The notes under the pieces were generated by a model that saw nothing but the letters and a program-made list of their open reading frames with translations, did no database searches and was not told the DNA's origin. Positions 7,937 through 15,725 of a stretch of 37,134 nt of DNA are shown piece after piece (the first letter of the stretch is position 1; each line of letters begins with the position of its first letter). A program made the translations under genes and the position numbers. The DNA is from DASXUC01 sp036004445 (GTDB lineage Bacteria > Sysuimicrobiota > Sysuimicrobiia > Sysuimicrobiales > Kaftiobacteriaceae). The stretch lies in the NCBI GenBank assembly GCA_036004445.1, contig DASYRL010000079.1, forward strand, positions 1 to 37,134, given 5' to 3'.

Positions 7937-9685
7937 TTATGCTTTGATCCGGAGCGTGCGCAGGCGATTCAACGCCGCCGCGAGTTCGTACCGGCGCGGC
8001 CGGGCGTAATCGCCGGGATGGCCGGAAAACGGCGACAGGGCTTCCAAGCCGCGGTCGGACAACTCGGCGTCGATGAGGCCCACAATCTCGCGCAGCGAGC
8101 GGCTCCCATCCATGTACCCCCGTTCAGCGGCAAGGACCACAGCGTCGCCGATCGCACGCAGTTGCCCGGGTTCCACCAGCTGTACGACCCCGCTGAGCTC
8201 AACGAGCTCCCGTCCAATGGCAATCGTCCGGTCGCCGCGCGCCTCCGACCTCGCGCGCCGCCCCCGGAACGAACTAACCGATTCGGGCGCCGGCACGCGC
8301 TGGGGGATGCTGCCGAATGGGCCCGCCCTGGACCCCAGCGCAGCGGGTGGTGCAGAGCCCTCCGGCGGAACCGGGGGAACCGGTAGCCCGGCGGCGGACT
8401 GCTTCACGCCCGCGGTAAGGTCGACCGGGTGAAACCCGTTCATCCCGATGATCGTATCGGCGACCGCCGCATACCCGGAGACCATGCCGCAGACCAACAC
8501 GGTCGACACGCCATGCTCGGCGTAGAGTCGGCGCGCGAGATCGCTGAGGGGGACGACGGGATCCGCCGCGCCGGGCATCACCGACGCGCGGAATGCATCG
8601 CGCTGCAGCAGCGCCGGCGGGGTACTGTCCTCGTCAACGAGGAGCAGCGACGTGCCGATCTCCAGCGACTCCATCACGGCGGCGACCTGCGACGCCACGT
8701 CGGGCGCGTATTCTGTCCGGTACCGGCGGACGTCCTCACCGCCGGGCAGCATTGTGACAAACGGCACCAGCGGGACGGCCTCAACCCGCCGCCCGCCCTC
8801 GCGCACGCTGGCGACCGCGTCGGGGACCGTGACGCAGTACTCGCGGCCGTCTCCGGGCACGTGAGAATACACGGACGCCGCGATCGCCGACAGCAGGCCC
8901 GACTTGCCTGAGAACTCCGGGCCGGTGATGAGGGTCACCCCGCGGGGGATCCCCAGGCCGCTGACCGAGCCGCGGTGGGGGGCCTCGAGCGTCACTCGCA
9001 GCTCCGGCGGCGATTGGAACGTGACGACGTGCGAGAGCTGGGGACGATCCGACCCGGCCTCGCGTGGAAGGATGGCGCCGTCGGCGATGAACGCGACCAA
9101 CCCGCGCGTCCCCAGTTGTGCGCGCAGAGCCTCGGCGTCCTCGGCCACCTCGAGGTGGCGCTGCAGGACGTCGAGGCTGCGGCCGGGATGATCCGCCATC
9201 AGCGCCATGCCGGCGATCTGGGCGAGGTCTTCCAGGAGCAGGACCTGAGCCTCTTTCGGCACCGCGCGCCGGCCCTCTGACGGAAGCACGATCCCCGAGC
9301 GGATCTCCACGAAATCTTCCTGGATCCGGCAGGCCGTTCGTTCGAGCACCTGCTGGTTGCCCGCTTCAACGACGAACCCGGCGGACCGGCCGCCGCGGCC
9401 GCTGCGGGAGACCTTCCGCACGGCCTCCTGCCAGCGCCTGGCCAAGTAATCCTCCAGCGCGATGCGCTTGACCCGCGTCGCCCACAGGTCCGGCGGCAGG
9501 CGGACTTCAGCCTGGTCCACACGGACCCGCATCGGGGACGGCGGACCGGACGGATCCGCCTGCACGTAGTCGAGGAACAGCACGAACCGGTCGAACCGGT
9601 ATTCGCCTTCCAGCGCCTTGTAGGAGGCGTAGGACTTACCTTCGAGAGTGTAGAGCTTGTCGCGCAGACGCTCCCAGGGCAGCAT
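7937..9685 (-). CDS. Predicted ATPase of the ABC class (COG3044-like)
   Basis: A 582-residue cytosolic protein matching the predicted 'ABC-class ATPase' family (COG3044; the trypanosome RNA-binding protein MRB1590 is a relative). The N-terminal 240 residues are family-specific; the P-loop is GPEFSGKS (255-262) and the Walker B region LLLVDEDST (347-355), followed by the family's HGVSTVLV segment (391-398). No transport partner is encoded nearby, as usual for this soluble family, whose function is not established. Residues about 431-470 are a Pro/Ala/Ser-rich linker before the C-terminal domain that looks like an insertion. The ATG sits 11 nt from an octad array and has no Shine-Dalgarno. Confidence 0.85.
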   Translation of the reverse strand: MLPWERLRDKLYTLEGKSYASYKALEGEYRFDRFVLFLDYVQADPSGPPSPMRVRVDQAEVRLPPDLWATRVKRIALEDYLARRWQEAVRKVSRSGRGGRSAGFVVEAGNQQVLERTACRIQEDFVEIRSGIVLPSEGRRAVPKEAQVLLLEDLAQIAGMALMADHPGRSLDVLQRHLEVAEDAEALRAQLGTRGLVAFIADGAILPREAGSDRPQLSHVVTFQSPPELRVTLEAPHRGSVSGLGIPRGVTLITGPEFSGKSGLLSAIAASVYSHVPGDGREYCVTVPDAVASVREGGRRVEAVPLVPFVTMLPGGEDVRRYRTEYAPDVASQVAAVMESLEIGTSLLLVDEDSTPPALLQRDAFRASVMPGAADPVVPLSDLARRLYAEHGVSTVLVCGMVSGYAAVADTIIGMNGFHPVDLTAGVKQSAAGLPVPPVPPEGSAPPAALGSRAGPFGSIPQRVPAPESVSSFRGRRARSEARGDRTIAIGRELVELSGVVQLVEPGQLRAIGDAVVLAAERGYMDGSRSLREIVGLIDAELSDRGLEALSPFSGHPGDYARPRRYELAAALNRLRTLRIKA

Positions 9686-9696
9686 ACTTAACGGAC

Positions 9697-9790
9697 GGGA
9701 TCGCGGGATCGCGGGATCGCGGGATCGCGCAAAGTTCCTGCTGAGCTCAGACTCATCCCGTTCCCGTGTTCCCCCGTTCCCGCGTTCCCG
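9697..9790. repeat. Paired octad arrays between ATPase and acyl-CoA dehydrogenase genes
   Basis: 9697-9728 holds four perfect copies of GGGATCGC (8-nt period). 9759-9790 holds four 8-nt units of CGTTCCCG type (CGTTCCCG, TGTTCCCC, CGTTCCCG, CGTTCCCG). The second block lies inside the 3' end of the acyl-CoA dehydrogenase frame; the first is just upstream of the ATPase ATG. Confidence 0.85.
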
Positions 9791-10994
9791 GGTCTTCGAA
9801 GGGCCACCCCGGCAAGGTCACCCGCGTAGGCCGGTCTTCCCGGTAGCCCAGCGCGTAGTCAGCCTGCAGCAGCGTGTGGATCTCGCGCGTCCCTTCGTAG
9901 ATAACGCCGCCCTTCGCGTTGCGGTAGAACCGCTCGACCGGATACTCGTCGGAGTAGCCGTAGGCGCCGTGGACTTCGATGGCATCCCCCGCGGCCCGCT
10001 CCGATGCGGTCGTCGCGTACCACTTGGCCAGCGATGTCTCCTTCGTATTGCGCCGTCCCTGGTTCTTCATCCATCCCGCGCGCAGGTACAACAGGCGGCT
10101 AACCTCGTAGTCGCGGGCCATGCCGGCGATCATCTCCTTCACCAGCTGGTGCTCGCCGATCGGCCGGCCGAATGCGCGCCGGTCATTCGCGTAGCGGACA
10201 CTCGCGTCCAGGCAGGCCCGGACGAGCCCGGTCGCGCCGGCGGCCACGCTGAAGCGCCCCTGGTCGAGCGCGAACATGGCAATGCGGAAGCCTTCACCTT
10301 CCTCGCCGAGACGGTTGGCCGCACTCACCCGTACGTCGTCCATCACGATTGAGCCCGTGTTTCCTGCCCGGATCCCGAGCTTGCCGTGGATGGTCGAGGT
10401 GGACACGCCGCGCAGCTCGCGGGCCAGCAGAAACGCCGACAGACCGGAATGGTCCCGCTGCTTCTGTTTCTCCCGATCGGTCCACGCGAACACGAGAAAA
10501 TGATCGGCCACGGCGGCCAGCGACATCCACGTCTTCTCGCCATTGAGCACGTAGTGGGACCCGTCGCGCACGGCCGTGGCCTGGATGCCCACCGCGTCGC
10601 TGCCGGCGACGGGTTCGGTCAGCCCATAGGCGGCGATGCGCTCGCCCCTGGCCTGCGGCGCCAAAAACTCGCGTCGCTGTTCCTCGCTCCCCCACGCCAG
10701 GATCGACAGGCTGTTTAGTCCGAGGTGGACTGAGAGGATGACCCGGAGCGACGTGTCGACGTACTCGAGCTCCTCGCAGGCCAGCCCAAGACTCACGTAA
10801 TCCAGCCCGGCCCCGCCGTACTTCTCGGGCACGCAAAGGCCGAGGATGCCTAATCCGGCCATCTTCGCCAGCAGGCCGCGGTCGAACTCCTGGGCCCGGT
10901 CGAGCTCACGGATGCGTGGTGCGACCTCGGTCTGGGCAAAGTCCCGCACCATCCTTGCCGCCGCAACCTGATGGTCAGCCAGCGCAAAATCCAT
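9753..10994 (-). CDS. Acyl-CoA dehydrogenase
   Basis: FAD-dependent acyl-CoA dehydrogenase of 413 residues, oxidising an acyl-CoA to the 2-enoyl-CoA and passing electrons to ETF. YGLTEPVAGSD (123-133) is the family's FAD/substrate signature and Glu367 in IYEGTREIH is the catalytic base, in the usual position. Substrate is not readable from sequence; glutaryl-CoA or short-chain types are possible. The ATG at 10994 is chosen over an upstream start because the family N-terminus begins here and a GGAG lies 8 nt before it. The last about 12 residues, DPGTRERGNTGTG, are encoded by a tandem octad array and extend past the normal end. The ETF:quinone oxidoreductase genes in this window would receive its electrons. 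Confidence 0.93.
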   Translation of the reverse strand: MDFALADHQVAAARMVRDFAQTEVAPRIRELDRAQEFDRGLLAKMAGLGILGLCVPEKYGGAGLDYVSLGLACEELEYVDTSLRVILSVHLGLNSLSILAWGSEEQRREFLAPQARGERIAAYGLTEPVAGSDAVGIQATAVRDGSHYVLNGEKTWMSLAAVADHFLVFAWTDREKQKQRDHSGLSAFLLARELRGVSTSTIHGKLGIRAGNTGSIVMDDVRVSAANRLGEEGEGFRIAMFALDQGRFSVAAGATGLVRACLDASVRYANDRRAFGRPIGEHQLVKEMIAGMARDYEVSRLLYLRAGWMKNQGRRNTKETSLAKWYATTASERAAGDAIEVHGAYGYSDEYPVERFYRNAKGGVIYEGTREIHTLLQADYALGYREDRPTRVTLPGWPFEDPGTRERGNTGTG

Positions 10995-10998
10995 CGGC

Positions 10999-12207
10999 TT
11001 ACTCCGTTCCCTGTTCCCCGTTCCCTGTTCCCGGCGTGAGCATCCGCTGCCCAAGTAGCGCGTAAAACTGGGCAGCGGTCAGGACCTCATCCAGATCGAC
11101 CGATTCGTTCGCCGTGTGCGCGATCTCCGGATCGCCGGGTCCGAACAGCATCGTGGGAATCCCTCGCTCCGCAAAGAACCTGCCGTCGCTGGCCTGGTGG
11201 TACCCGACGACGGCCGGATCCAGCCCCAGCGTGGTCGCCACAGCCTGCCCGGCCACCACCACGTCCGCGCTGACCGGCGTTTCAATCGGCGGCCCCATCT
11301 GAAGCACCTCGACGTCGGCATCCAGCCGGGGATTCCGCGCGCGGAGGGCGGCGATGAGGCGCTCGACTTCTGCGACCGCTTCCTGCACGCTCTCGTTGGG
11401 CAGCGTCCGCCGGTCAATGGTCGCCTCACACCAGTCCGCCACGATGTTGGTGGCCACCCCGCCGCGGATCGTTCCGACGCTGATCGACGGCGGCGGGGTC
11501 AGCGGGTGTGTCATGCGCTCGAGCCGGGTCACGATCTGCTCGCGGATCGCGAGCAGGACGGTCACCATGTGGTCGATGGCGTTGTTCCCGTCCCAGGGCG
11601 TGCTGCCGTGCGCGGCCCGCCCGTGGGTGATGATCCGCAGCCAGAGGACGCCCTTCTCTGCAACGGCCAGCCGGTTTTGCGTGATCTCGCCCACGACCAC
11701 GTGGTCGGGCCGCAGCAAACCACGGTCCACCAGGAATTCCGTGCCCTTGATGCCCCCGACTTCTTCGTCGCTGACGGCCGTCAGCGTCAGGGTCCCGCGC
11801 AGCGGGAGGACGCTCGTCAAGGCCTCGAACGCGGCGACCATCGCGGCCAGCGACGCCTTCGCGTCCGCGGCGCCCCGGCCAAACAGCCGCGCCCCCGCGA
11901 TCTCCGCGCCGAATGGATCGCGGCGCCACGACGTGGGATCTCCGGCGGGAACGGTGTCCATGTGCGTGGTGAACAGGATCTCCGGCTTGCCGGTTCCGAT
12001 CCGCGCAATCACGTTCGGTTTGCGGGGCTCGTCGGCGAGGATCTGAAAGTCGATGCTGGACTGGCGCAGCCGCGCCGCGACGAGATCGGCGACCTTCCGC
12101 GTGTCACCCGGGGGATTGGAACTATTGGCCCGGACCAAAGCCGCCAGAAAGCCGACGACCTCCGCGCGGCGCTTCTCAATGTGCTCGGCCAGCGAGTGGG
12201 CAATCAT
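10999..12207 (-). CDS. M20-family metallopeptidase (ArgE/DapE/CPG2 type)
   Basis: Zinc-dependent amidohydrolase of 402 residues. Expected metal and catalytic residues are present: His82 and Asp84 in HMDTVP, bridging Asp115 in GAADAK, Glu148-Glu149 in SDEEVGG, Glu174 and His364 near the end. Substrate may be an acyl-amino acid or small peptide (ArgE, DapE or carboxypeptidase G2 relatives); it cannot be chosen by eye. Starts at 12207 (ATG) or 12225 (TTG) are both possible, neither with a Shine-Dalgarno; ATG is preferred. The last about 11 residues (PGTGNGEQGTE) are encoded by a heptad array. Its stop lies 4 nt from the acyl-CoA dehydrogenase start, so the two are likely co-translated. Confidence 0.9.
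   Translation of the reverse strand: MIAHSLAEHIEKRRAEVVGFLAALVRANSSNPPGDTRKVADLVAARLRQSSIDFQILADEPRKPNVIARIGTGKPEILFTTHMDTVPAGDPTSWRRDPFGAEIAGARLFGRGAADAKASLAAMVAAFEALTSVLPLRGTLTLTAVSDEEVGGIKGTEFLVDRGLLRPDHVVVGEITQNRLAVAEKGVLWLRIITHGRAAHGSTPWDGNNAIDHMVTVLLAIREQIVTRLERMTHPLTPPPSISVGTIRGGVATNIVADWCEATIDRRTLPNESVQEAVAEVERLIAALRARNPRLDADVEVLQMGPPIETPVSADVVVAGQAVATTLGLDPAVVGYHQASDGRFFAERGIPTMLFGPGDPEIAHTANESVDLDEVLTAAQFYALLGQRMLTPGTGNGEQGTE
11005..11032. repeat. Heptad array, 4 units of the GTTCCC family
   Basis: Alternating units CGTTCCC, TGTTCCC, CGTTCCC, TGTTCCC form an exact 7-nt period. The array codes the C-terminus of the M20 peptidase, and its outer end, read on the minus strand, supplies the GGAG that serves as ribosome-binding site of the acyl-CoA dehydrogenase gene. 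Confidence 0.88.
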
Positions 12208-12283
12208 CCGCCAGAATGTCCGCAAGAAATGCGAAGGGGGAAGAGGCTCGGTGCCCCCTCCCCCTGTTTCTTCGACGCCTCTG

Positions 12284-12318
12284 CGTTCCCTGTTCCCTGC
12301 TCCCTGTTCCCGGTTCCC
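12284..12318. repeat. Heptad array, 5 units of the GTTCCC family
   Basis: Five units (CGTTCCC, TGTTCCC, TGCTCCC, TGTTCCC, GGTTCCC) lie 6 nt past the S41 protease stop, in the 117-bp gap before the M20 gene. A separate G/C stem, AGGGGG at 12235-12240 with CCCCCT at 12254-12259, lies between array and M20 start and could be a weak terminator. Confidence 0.85.
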
Positions 12319-12324
12319 GTCCGT

Positions 12325-13650
12325 TCAGCGTCCGGCCGGTAGCGCCAGGATCTGCCGGGCCACCCGCACCGCGGTGCTCAGGGGGATGTCCCGGCCCATC
12401 TCCAGATCTTGCACGCTAAGCGCGGCGCTGACGTTCGGAGTCACGCCGACGTTCTCCAGACGTACGCCGTGCCCGCTCGCCAGGCGGAACGTCGTCACGC
12501 TGATAGCGGACCCGTCGGAGAGGTCCAAGACGATGCTGGCCTCCACCGCGCCGGCCGTCTTTTCGCCAACCAGCTGCCCGCGGCGGTTCTCTTTGATCGC
12601 TGCGGCCAGCAGTTCTGCCGCCGACGCGCTGTTGTCATCGATGAGCAACACCAGCGGTACCGGCGCCGGCAGCAGCGGGGCGGCGGTCGTTCGCACGACC
12701 CGGGTGCCACCCTTCCGCATCTCAATGTAGACGGGCGTGTTGCGGGGCAGCAGCGCGGTGAGCACCGTGTTCAGCTCGTGGAGGAATCCGCCGCTGTTGC
12801 CACGGACGTCCAGCAGCAGGGCCTTGGCGCCCCGGCCAAGGACGCGGGTCAGGGCGGCGCGGAACTCCCGGCCGGTCCCCTCGACAAACTGATAGAGCTT
12901 GATGTACCCGATGCCGTTTTCGATGACCTGCGCCTTGAAAATCGCGGGGACCGAAATCGGAGCGCGCGTAATCGTGATCGAGAACATGTCGGCGTGCCCG
13001 GACCGCTGCAGCAGGAGCGTCACGCCGGTCCCGCCGGGTCCGCGGATCGCGCCCGAAACCTGGTCGACGGTCATGCCGTCGGTGGTCACGTCGTTGACGC
13101 GGACGATCCGGTCGAATTCCCGCACACCGGCGCGCTCGGCCGGGCCGCCCGGCACGACCGCCCAGACGAAGAACTTGCCGCCTTCAGGCAACAGGACGAT
13201 GCCCACGCCGGTGAAGCCGGCCTGCCCGCGCTGGCGCTGGCGGCGCTCGAAGTTCTGCTGCGGGGTCAAGAATCCCGTGTGGGAATCTTTGAATGAGTCC
13301 GTCATGCTGCGGATTGCGGCATAAGCGAGATCCGTGTCGCTGACGGCTCCGGTGGCCGCGTTCACGGCGGCGGCAAAGCGCTCGGTGAACAGCCTGCGGG
13401 CGTCGGCGTCGCTGCTGCCCGCCGGGATGTCGGAGAGGGTGGCTGCGACGCCTTTGGCGGTAAGGAGCGTGCGCAGCCCCGCGATCGCGGCATTGAGCGC
13501 CTTCACGGGATCCACAGGATCGATGTACTGATCGACGAGCACCCGCAGCGCCTCCAGGACAATGGCCTGGTCGGCGGCCTGCACCGGCGTATGCGCAACC
13601 GGCGCAACAAGAGTGAGGGCCAGCACCACGGCAATCAGGACTCGAATCAT
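12325..13650 (-). CDS. Secreted S41-family peptidase with PDZ domain (C-terminal processing protease-like)
   Basis: About 441 residues. A signal peptide (MIRVLIAVVLALTLVAP) precedes a helical N-terminal region, a PDZ domain (about 140-235, with GGPAERAGVREFDRIVRVND) and the S41 protease core. The serine nucleophile is Ser343 in NSASAAE. The general-base lysine of classic CtpA/Prc enzymes (G-x-T-x-GK) is not in its usual place: the motif here reads GEKTAGAVEAS, closer to tricorn/IRBP-like S41 members, so the catalytic arrangement may differ. Two adjacent ATGs (13653 and 13650) are possible; the second has GAGAGG at better spacing. It starts 20 nt after ccdA ends, in the thioredoxin-ccdA run. 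Confidence 0.88.
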   Translation of the reverse strand: MIRVLIAVVLALTLVAPVAHTPVQAADQAIVLEALRVLVDQYIDPVDPVKALNAAIAGLRTLLTAKGVAATLSDIPAGSSDADARRLFTERFAAAVNAATGAVSDTDLAYAAIRSMTDSFKDSHTGFLTPQQNFERRQRQRGQAGFTGVGIVLLPEGGKFFVWAVVPGGPAERAGVREFDRIVRVNDVTTDGMTVDQVSGAIRGPGGTGVTLLLQRSGHADMFSITITRAPISVPAIFKAQVIENGIGYIKLYQFVEGTGREFRAALTRVLGRGAKALLLDVRGNSGGFLHELNTVLTALLPRNTPVYIEMRKGGTRVVRTTAAPLLPAPVPLVLLIDDNSASAAELLAAAIKENRRGQLVGEKTAGAVEASIVLDLSDGSAISVTTFRLASGHGVRLENVGVTPNVSAALSVQDLEMGRDIPLSTAVRVARQILALPAGR

Positions 13651-13669
13651 CATCGCCTCTCGGACGGCC

Positions 13670-14398
13670 TCAGAGAGCGGGCCGGAATGGAAACAACCTG
13701 AAAATCCACGCGTTGAGCTGAAACACCAGATCAAACATCAGCGCCGTCCCCATCACGACCAGGAAGCCGCCGCTGACCATCTCGACCGCCCGGCCGTGGC
13801 GCCGAAGCCACGCGAAGCCATCAAATGCGGTCGTGACCAGTATCGCCGTGATCAAGAACGGCACCCCGAGCCCCAGCGAGTACGCCAGCAGCAGTCCCGC
13901 GCCGCCAAGGGTGCTCTGCGACGTCGCCGCCACCGTCAGGATGGCGGCGAGGACCGGACCGACGCACGGCGTCCACGCGAACCCGAACGCCATCCCGACC
14001 GGAAACGCCCCCAGCATGCCTCCGGGACGCCGCGTCACCTGGAACCGGCGCTCTCGGTAGAATCCCGGTATCTTGATGACGCCGAGTACCGACAGACCCA
14101 GCAGGATGATCAGCACGCCACCCACGCGGGAGAGCAGCTCCCGGTTGGTGAGAATGAATGACCCCAGCACGGTCGCCGACGCGCCCAGCGCCGTAAAGAT
14201 CGACGCGAACCCCAGCACGAATACTGCCGTCGTTCCGAGGATCGTGCTCAGATGCCGGCGACGCTCCGAGGGATCCATCTCCGTCAGAGACAGGCCCGAA
14301 ACAAACGATAGATACCCAGGCACGAGGGGGACGATGCATGGCGACAGGAAGCCGAGGATCCCGGCGGCGAACGCGAGGGCGAAATTCACCTGCGGCAT
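13670..14398 (-). CDS. ccdA: Cytochrome c biogenesis protein CcdA (thiol-disulfide electron transporter)
   Basis: Integral membrane protein of 242 residues with six predicted hydrophobic segments. CcdA/DsbD-beta proteins pass reducing equivalents from cytosolic thioredoxin across the membrane to extracytoplasmic thioredoxin-like proteins. The two redox cysteines are present: Cys21 in LSPCIVPLVPGY and Cys145 in WTPCVGPVL. It starts 16 nt after the stop of the TlpA-like gene, so that protein is the obvious partner. A weak Shine-Dalgarno (AGGT) lies 6 nt before the ATG. Confidence 0.95.
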   Translation of the reverse strand: MPQVNFALAFAAGILGFLSPCIVPLVPGYLSFVSGLSLTEMDPSERRRHLSTILGTTAVFVLGFASIFTALGASATVLGSFILTNRELLSRVGGVLIILLGLSVLGVIKIPGFYRERRFQVTRRPGGMLGAFPVGMAFGFAWTPCVGPVLAAILTVAATSQSTLGGAGLLLAYSLGLGVPFLITAILVTTAFDGFAWLRRHGRAVEMVSGGFLVVMGTALMFDLVFQLNAWIFRLFPFRPAL

Positions 14399-14414
14399 GC
14401 AATACCTGTGCCGC

Positions 14415-14918
14415 CTAGCGACCGGTCAGCATCCTGATTGTCGAACGGAGTTCTTGCTCGCCTGAAGGCCCATACGACGCCCGCAGCAGCATGCCCTGAC
14501 GGTCGATGACCGCCCAGAACGGCTGGTAGGTGAAGCCGTAGAGCTTGGCCACGCGGCCGGCGCCGTCGTATCCGTTGGCAAACGTCAGGCCGTGCTTCTG
14601 GACGAAACCGGCGACGGCTTCCTTCCCGTCGAGCAGCCCAACTCCCAGGAACTCGATGCCTTTCCCCTTCCACGCTTGATAGGTTCGCTCCCACACGGGG
14701 GCTTCGCGGTTGCACGTCGTTCACCAGGGCGCCCAGAACCACACCAGCACGGCGCTCTTGCCGCGATGATCGGCAAGCCGGAACGTCTGCCCGTTCAGCA
14801 GCTGCAGCTCGAACAGCGGCGCTGGCTTCGGCGCAGGCGCGGCCTGTGCGGCCACCGCGGCCGCCACGACGATCGCGAGACTAACATAGGCCAGTGTGCG
14901 CATGGCTGGAGTGTACAT
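14415..14918 (-). CDS. TlpA-type thioredoxin-like protein with in-frame UGA at the first active-site Cys: putative selenoprotein
   Basis: Exported thioredoxin-like protein of about 167 residues, readable only if the TGA at 14721-14723 is decoded. Before it: a signal peptide (MRTLAYVSLAIVVAAAVA) and LVWFWAPW; after it, in the same frame: TTCNREAPVWERTYQ, then the rest of a TlpA/AhpC-TSA fold (GIEFLGVGLLD, YGFTYQPFWAVIDRQG). The site therefore reads W-U-T-T-C, with selenocysteine at residue 66 in place of the first Cys and Cys69 conserved. Everything else is intact and GC-rich in third positions, with no frameshift. A hairpin downstream of the UGA could be a SECIS element. A nonsense mutation is the alternative, but it would have had to hit exactly the redox Cys codon. 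ATG at 14918 or 14903 (MRTL) may be the start. CcdA follows directly and would reduce it. Confidence 0.75.
14687..14723 (-). promoter_or_regulatory. Candidate bacterial SECIS element after the UGA codon
   Basis: On the minus strand the UGA (14723-14721) is followed, after 18 nt, by a stem GCCCCC (14702-14697), loop GUGU (14696-14693) and GGGAGC (14692-14687), with one C/A mismatch. Loop distance (about 24 nt) and a G at its first position fit the published bacterial SECIS model as I remember it. The stem is short and such hairpins are common in GC-rich DNA, so this is supportive only. Confidence 0.4.
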
Positions 14919-14941
14919 CTACATTGTAAAGGAATCTTTAC
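14919..14941 (-). promoter_or_regulatory. Possible leaderless promoter and palindromic operator of the Sec-thioredoxin gene
   Basis: On the minus strand TACAAT (5 of 6 matches to a -10 box) ends 4 nt before the ATG at 14918, so the transcript would begin at or next to the start codon. No Shine-Dalgarno is present. Overlapping it is a perfect palindrome GTAAAG-GAAT-CTTTAC (14926-14941), and TACATTGTA lies at 14920-14928; either could be a repressor site. Confidence 0.4.
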
Positions 14942-14948
14942 GGGCGCG

Positions 14949-15725
14949 TCACCGGCGCGCCACGGATATCGAAGTGCCGGCGGTCGCGCCGAACCTGTCG
15001 GCGGCGTGGCCCTCGCGAATCGCGATCTCGACCAGCCCGTCACTGCCGCCTACCACGGCAATCCTCGCAGGCCTGACGTCGCCGTAGGTCCGGGCGAACT
15101 GTCCGGCTCCCCGGCGGCGTCCGACGCGCACCTGGGCCGGTCCCCGGTATCCCTCAAGCAGCGCATTCGGGATATTGGTCACGAGGTTCCCGAAGGCGTC
15201 GACATAGATGACCTTCCCGGCCAGGCCGCCGTTTATTCTCCGGCCGGTCCCGAAGTCGAGATCGACGAACTCCGTCACTGGTAACGCGAGCGCAGAAGCG
15301 GGCGTTCCCTGGACGAGCAGTTCAGCGGCCGGTGCGAATACGTCGCGCCCGTGAAACGTACTGGAGATCCCAGCGCTGAGTATGGCCGGTTCGACAATCT
15401 TGTAGGCGGCCGGCGTTCCCAGACGCCGGGCGGCCGGGATCAGCAGACCGTTATCCGGTCCGACGAACGTCTGGCCGCCGGATACGACAATGAGCGGCCG
15501 CCGGGCCGTCCCGACGCCGGGGTCAACGACCGCCAGGTGCACGGTCCCGGCGGGAAAGTGCGGCGCCGCCGAATACAGCAGGAATGCCCCTGCCGGCACA
15601 TCGTGCCGTGGAACGTCATGCGAGATGTCGATGAGCGTCGGCCCCGAGCGGCGCGCCAACACCGCCTTCAGCGCGGCCGGATAGGGACTGGCAGACCCGA
15701 AGTCACTGAGGAGGGTAACGATCAC
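14949..15725 (-). CDS. SAM hydroxide adenosyltransferase (DUF62 / SAM hydrolase family)
   Basis: About 258 residues. Members of this family hydrolyse S-adenosylmethionine to adenosine and methionine and are related to fluorinases and chlorinases. Conserved blocks are SDFG (7-10), DISHDVP (33-39), VDPGVG (67-72), GPDNG (89-93), FHGRDVFAP and YVDAFGNLVTN. I chose the GTG at 15725, overlapping the glycosylase stop (GTGA), because the family begins right at VTLLSDFG; a further upstream GTG would add residues that read as antisense-like low-complexity sequence. The halogenase-specific insert is not apparent, so hydrolase activity is favoured. Confidence 0.9.
   Translation of the reverse strand: MIVTLLSDFGSASPYPAALKAVLARRSGPTLIDISHDVPRHDVPAGAFLLYSAAPHFPAGTVHLAVVDPGVGTARRPLIVVSGGQTFVGPDNGLLIPAARRLGTPAAYKIVEPAILSAGISSTFHGRDVFAPAAELLVQGTPASALALPVTEFVDLDFGTGRRINGGLAGKVIYVDAFGNLVTNIPNALLEGYRGPAQVRVGRRRGAGQFARTYGDVRPARIAVVGGSDGLVEIAIREGHAADRFGATAGTSISVARR

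Noticed and set aside
12223..12225. TTG as the start of the M20 peptidase
   Set aside because: It has no better ribosome-binding site than the ATG 18 nt downstream and adds residues not expected in the family.
14415..14918. Thioredoxin gene as a pseudogene split by a nonsense codon, or two separate small genes
   Set aside because: The only defect is a TGA at the redox Cys codon, both halves are intact in one frame, and the downstream part alone would start in the middle of the fold. Selenocysteine explains it better, though sequencing error is not excluded.
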